DNA from: Coniferiporia sulphurascens
Lineage: Eukaryota > Basidiomycota > Agaricomycetes > Hymenochaetales > Hymenochaetaceae
DNA length: 64,000 nucleotides
Direction: 5' to 3'
Assembly (NCBI GenBank): GCA_002794785.1
Contig: NBBA01000001.1
Location: forward strand, 496,001 to 560,000
Below are positions 60,901 to 64,000 of this stretch, in pieces. A program made the position numbers and the translations under genes. The notes beneath the pieces were generated by a model. The model searched no databases. It was not told the origin of the DNA and worked only from the letters and a program-made list of their open reading frames with translations. Each line of letters starts with the position of its first letter. Position 1 is the stretch's first letter.

Positions 60901-61997
60901 GGTATAAGGTATGTTTATCTGCAGTATTTTGTGTGAACTAATTCTCAAGAATGCTACTCTGTGAACAGTCATCTGGGATGGCATCTACTATTGCTCATGA
61001 TTTGTATAGATTGGTGACTGCAAATTACACACCAATATCTGTCAGCACACCTCATCTGTACATCTCAGCATTGTCATGGGCTCCTACAGAGAGCTTTATA
61101 GCCAAGCAAATATACCCATATTTCTCCAACCAACCTCTTATTACTACAGGAAAAGAGAAAAATTGGAAGACAACTTTGTGGACATCTAATGCAGGGACTG
61201 GAATCTATGCTGTTGCCTACTCCTCTGATGGAAGGTGTATTGTGTCTGGCTCACATGACAACACCCTGAGGATCTGGGATGCTCAGACTGGGAACCCTGT
61301 GGGAGAGCCTCTCACAGGCCATTCAGACCAGGTGAACTCTGTTGCCTACTCCCCTGATGGAAGGCATATTGTGTCTGGCTCACATGATAGGACCCTCAGG
61401 ATTTGGGATGCTCAGACTGGAAGTCCTGTGGGAGCACCCCTCACAGGCCATTCAGGCATTGTCTGGTCTGCTGCCTATTCCCCTGATGGAAGGCATATTG
61501 TATCTGGCTCAGGTGACAAGTCCCTGAGAATCTGGGATGCTCAGACTGGGAGCCCTGTGGGAGCACCCCTCACAGGCCATTCAGGCATTATCTGGTCTGC
61601 TGCCTACTCCCCTGATGGAAGGCATATTGTCTCTGGCTCTCGTGATAGGACCTTAAAGATCTGGGATGCTCAGACTGGGAGTCCTGTGGGAGAGCCCCTC
61701 AAAGGCCACTCAAGAACTGTCTATTCTGTTGCATACTCCCCTGATGGAAGGCATCTTGTGTCTGGCTCATATGACAATACCCTGAGGATCTGGGATGCTC
61801 AGACTGGGGCTTTTTTGGGAAAGCCCCTTAGAGGCCACTCAAACTGGGTCAACTCTGTTGCCTACTCCCCTAATGGAAGACATATTGTGTCTGGCTCAGG
61901 TGATAGCACCCTGAGGATCTGGGATGCTCAGACTGGGAACCCTGTGGGAGAGCCCCTCACTGTTACAATTTTCCTTTACTTTCCACTATTGTGCTGA
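57991..61997 (+). CDS. NACHT-WD40 NLR-like STAND protein, truncated by LTR insertion
   Basis: Ten exons join in phase: 57991-58028, 58132-58305, 58353-58495, 58550-58587, 58640-58774, 58836-58886, 58941-59139, 59192-59311, 59362-60908 and 60969-61997. The product is 1,157 residues as it stands. The N-terminal part reads like a C2-type fold (THVELTCVEIEIDFKDN, TELSIRIKEIHKIYRNKDIV). A helical linker follows (RDLVEKAQTAEGNKKVLLES). The NACHT domain has P-loop LHGVAGSGKSAIANSV, Walker B SLVVVIDALDECGD and sensor region KVFITSRPLPEL, then a winged-helix-like region. Six WD repeats of 43 residues follow. The frame then enters the inserted LTR at 61961 and stops after VTIFLYFPLLC. Fungal relatives (HET-E/HET-D class) act as intracellular receptors in non-self recognition. 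This role is inferred. Further repeats continue beyond the insertion. Confidence 0.88.
61199..61960 (+). repeat. WD40 repeat array, proximal six units of 129 bp
   Basis: Each unit encodes 43 residues around VAYSPDGRHIVSGS, TLRIWDAQTG and PVGEPLTGHS. Units differ mainly at the four residues after GHS (DQVN, GIVW, GIIW, RTVY, NWVN) and at the residues flanking the Asp after VSGS (H/G/R/Y before, N/R/K/S after). DNA identity between units is very high, so recent gene conversion or unequal exchange is likely. Confidence 0.95.
61956..61960. repeat. Target-site duplication CTCAC, left copy
   Basis: Identical to 62520-62524 on the other side of the inserted element. In uninterrupted units the coding sequence here reads CTCACAGGCCATTC, so a single CTCAC is the ancestral state. 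Confidence 0.85.
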
Positions 61998-62519
61998 CTC
62001 ACTTCCCCTTCGTCATCATCAGTCAGTGCAACTCCCCTATTTCTCTGCCTTACTCATCCTTATTCATCCTACGCCATAAGACGCCATGATGATGCCTTAA
62101 TTGCATCACCATGACGTGCTTTGCTTACTGATAGCCCTACTTGTATTACCAAGGCATCCCTTGGGTTTCCATGACCTTCCATAGTCTGGTAAACTACCCT
62201 ACACAGGCTGCTACAGTAGTAAACACATAGAGTAGCATATAAGCATGTAACTTCGGTAGCACAAGCCCTAAGCTTGTGCTCTTTGTTCATACAAGCCCAT
62301 TATCTGTTACCACCAGTCTACTGTGTGCCTCTTGGCCATTAGTTGCTTTGTCGTAACCCGACTCGCTATAGAAGCCTACCGCGTCCACATCGATGATCAG
62401 GAAGCCCCATCGACGATCACCCTCAACTTACGACATCTAGGAAGCCCCGTTGCCGTACCATCAGTTCCGACGATTGGGAAGCCCCGACGTCGATCACCGT
62501 GTAACCGTTGAGCTTAACA
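61961..62519. mobile_element. Solo LTR (559 bp) of an LTR retrotransposon
   Basis: The block interrupts a WD repeat exactly between PLT and GHS. It begins TGTTACAATT and ends GAGCTTAACA, so its termini form the short inverted repeat TGTTA/TAACA with the canonical TG...CA of LTRs. It is flanked by 5-bp duplications CTCAC (61956-61960 and 62520-62524), the size left by most LTR-retroelement integrases. It contains no coding frame of note, has a TATA-like agcatataagca near 62235, and carries three gaagcccc-led subrepeats between 62399 and 62500. An intact element or internal region is absent. A solo LTR left by LTR-LTR recombination is the simplest reading. Superfamily (Ty1/copia or Ty3) cannot be decided. 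Confidence 0.85.
62400..62500. repeat. Subrepeats led by gaagcccc inside the LTR
   Basis: Three imperfect units start gaagcccc at about 62401, 62441 and 62479. The first and third continue with similar cgacgatcacc / cgacgtcgatcacc sequence. Such subrepeats are common within LTR U3 regions. Confidence 0.6.
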
Positions 62520-62524
62520 CTCAC
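62520..62524. repeat. Target-site duplication CTCAC, right copy
   Basis: Right-hand partner of 61956-61960. It is directly followed by AGGCCATTC, which restores the WD repeat frame. Confidence 0.85.
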
Positions 62525-63276
62525 AGGCCATTCATACTGGGTTAACTCTGTTGCCTACTCCCCTGATGGAAGGCATATTGTCTCTGGCTCACTTGACAGG
62601 ACCTTGAAGATCTGGGATGCTCAGACTGGGAGTCCTGTGGGAGAACCCCTCACAGGCCATTCAAGCAGAGTGGTGTCTGTTGCCTACTCCCCTGATGGGA
62701 GGCATATTGTGTCTGGCTCATATGATAATACCCTGAGGATCTGAAATGCTCAGACTGGGAGTCCTGTGCAAGAGCCCCTTACAGGCCATTCATACTGGGT
62801 CCATGCTGTTGCTTACTCCCCTGATGGAAGACATATTGTGTCTGGCTCATATGACAACACCCTGAGGATCTGGGATGCCCAGACTGGGAGTCCTGTGGGA
62901 GAGCCCCTCACAGGCCATTCAAGCATTATCTGGTCTGTTGCATACTCCCCTGATGGAAGGCATATTGTGTCTGGCTCACATGACAACACTCTGAGGGTCT
63001 GGGATGCTCAGACTGGGTCTCCTGTAGGAAAGCCTCTTAGAGGCCATTCAAACTGGGTCACCTCTGTTGCCTACTCCCCTGATGGAAGGCATATTGTGTC
63101 TGGTTCATATGACAAGACCCTGAGAATCTGGGATGCTCAGACTGGGGGTCCTGTGGGAGAGCCCCCCACAGGCCATTCAGGCCCTGTCCTGTCTGTTGCC
63201 TACTCCCCTAATGGAAAGCATATTGTGTCTGGCTCACAGGACAAGACCTTAAAGATCTGGGATGTGAACAGTTCTG
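62525..63276 (+). repeat. WD40 repeat array, distal six units
   Basis: Units continue with the variable tetrads YWVN, SRVV, YWVH, SIIW, NWVT and GPVL. Residues before the conserved Asp are L, Y, Y, H, Y and Q. The last unit degenerates to LKIWDVNSS. Apart from the TGA unit the array is intact in frame. Confidence 0.93.
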
Positions 63277-63512
63277 TAGCTGGATTGGTAAAATCATTTT
63301 TATCCACTGGAATTGACAATGATGGATGGATGAGAGATTCATCTGGCGGACTCCTGTTTTGGTTCCCATACAGCTATTGTGATGCAGTCCTTGGTGCACA
63401 TCTAATGCACCTTCCAGAGCCTACAGATGGTCATTTACTTGGGTTTGATCTAGGCAACCTCTCAAGATATAGTGGTTCTTCCTGGGTCAATATTGTGAAG
63501 AGTTCTAATTAG

Positions 63513-64000
63513 GTGTGATACATTTATGTCGATGTATAATATTTGTTCCAACACTGATGTGTCTTTTCTAAGTATCTTCGATTCCACATTGCGTGTACCT
63601 TTTCAAATTGTATTATGATCGTCACGACGTCAGATAGCTCGTGATCAACCCTAGCATTCATTAACCAGTAGTATGTACATAGTCTATATTTAAAGCGTTT
63701 ACGATTTCAATAAATATAAGATCCGTGCACGCCATTATTGTGTGAGAGATTACGGATCGTATAATTACTTCGGTAGAAAATGCGATTCGCACCTGGTTCA
63801 CCCAAGAACCCAAGTGTGGTCCGCACTCGGCTGCCTTGAAATAAACACGATTGAGAATCGCTCCCTGGGTTGTTAGGTCACCCAAGAGCAATTCGAACTC
63901 GGCTTACTGTACCTGCGGAACCTGACCGGACTCTCTGCGCCCGGATGGTGATACGGACATCATGCACGATCATCATGTCCGAGTCAAGTGCTTGCACACC
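63513..64000. other. Downstream flank to window edge
   Basis: About 490 bp. Two short direct repeats of cacccaaga occur near 63800 and 63878. No gene, tRNA or LTR end recognised before the window stops. Confidence 0.4.

Larger units (their letters stand above)
62520..63512 (+). pseudogene. Distal half of NACHT-WD40 gene, cut off by LTR and nonsense codon
   Basis: Continues the same WD array with six more 43-residue units, then a unique C-terminal domain (SSVAGLVKSFLSTGIDNDGW, GGLLFWFPYSYCDAVLGAH) and a stop at 63512. That tail is of the type found after WD arrays in Agaricomycete NACHT-WD40 proteins. The segment is separated from its start by the LTR at 61961-62519. In its second unit the codon expected as TGG (IWDAQTG) is TGA at 62742-62744, and the next codon is AAT instead of GAT. 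It has no start of its own, so it is probably not translated, though translation re-entry cannot be excluded. It may still serve as a donor of repeat variants by recombination. Confidence 0.85.

Noticed and set aside
61961..62519. Reading the block as an intron (GT at 61962, AG before GCCATTC)
   Set aside because: Splicing that way loses one base and breaks the WD frame, and 560 bp is far longer than other introns here. TG...CA ends with matching 5-bp duplications fit an LTR better.
1..64000. CRISPR array, rRNA or plasmid-like origin
   Set aside because: No regularly spaced short repeats with unique spacers, no rRNA sequence recognised, and the gene structure is eukaryotic throughout.
63513..64000. 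Second LTR or tRNA near the right edge
   Set aside because: No TGTTA/TAACA ends and no cloverleaf could be drawn. Only short cacccaaga repeats are present.

Overview
The window looks like a nuclear contig from a filamentous basidiomycete, most likely an Agaricomycete. Genes sit on both strands and are broken by many short GT-AG introns of about 45-90 bp, so a single open frame rarely covers a gene. The families also fit: a secreted GMC oxidoreductase, a secreted GH31 alpha-glucosidase, a siderophore-type N-acyltransferase, a tyrosine-kinase-like protein kinase, a large ArAE/DUF2421 transporter and a NACHT-WD40 STAND (NLR-like) protein with almost identical WD repeats. I see no bacterial operons, CRISPR array or rRNA. 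Exon joins given here were read by eye from splice signals and reading phase.

Layout. 1-1,854 (-): SH3-domain protein running off the left edge. 3,550-5,007 (-): multi-spanning membrane protein. 7,215-8,686 (+): short-form ribonuclease Z. 8,876-10,493 (-): unrecognised nuclear-type protein with a Ser/Asp tract. 11,003-14,997 (-): Osh1/Osh2-type oxysterol-binding protein (ankyrin, PH, FFAT, ORD). 18,088-20,667 (-): HMG-box transcription factor. 20.7-29.6 kb: long gene-poor stretch with one orphan exon and one weak ORF. 29,678-33,955 (-): GH31 alpha-glucosidase. 34,601-36,793 (-): TKL kinase whose tail resembles a KH domain. 37,233-38,445 (-) and 38,708-39,937 (+): divergent peroxisomal pair, 2,4-dienoyl-CoA reductase and dienoyl-CoA isomerase. 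40,375-41,540 (-): membrane protein. 41,903-41,974 (-): tRNA-Gly(TCC). 42,827-44,914 (+): GMC oxidoreductase. 45,603-46,040 (-) LSM6 and 46,225-48,335 (+) MRH4-type helicase, divergent. 48,844-53,406 (-): ArAE/DUF2421 transporter. 53,850-54,864 (+): GDT1-type transporter. 55,033-56,577 (+): siderophore-type acyltransferase. 57,991-63,512 (+): NACHT-WD40 gene.

How the genes relate. The clearest functional pairing is the divergent pair at 37-40 kb. Both products act on unsaturated fatty acids in peroxisomal beta-oxidation, both end in PTS1-like tripeptides, and they share a 262-bp intergenic region. The other genes are mostly housekeeping neighbours without an evident shared pathway.

The most striking structure is at the right end. 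The NACHT-WD40 gene carries twelve nearly identical 43-residue WD repeats that differ mainly at a few positions, as in fungal heterokaryon-incompatibility NLRs. This array is split by a 559-bp element beginning TGTTA and ending TAACA, flanked by the 5-bp duplication CTCAC, which reads as a solo LTR. The element brings a stop after six repeats, and the distal part has a further TGG-to-TGA change. The allele therefore encodes a shortened receptor followed by a decaying repeat reservoir.
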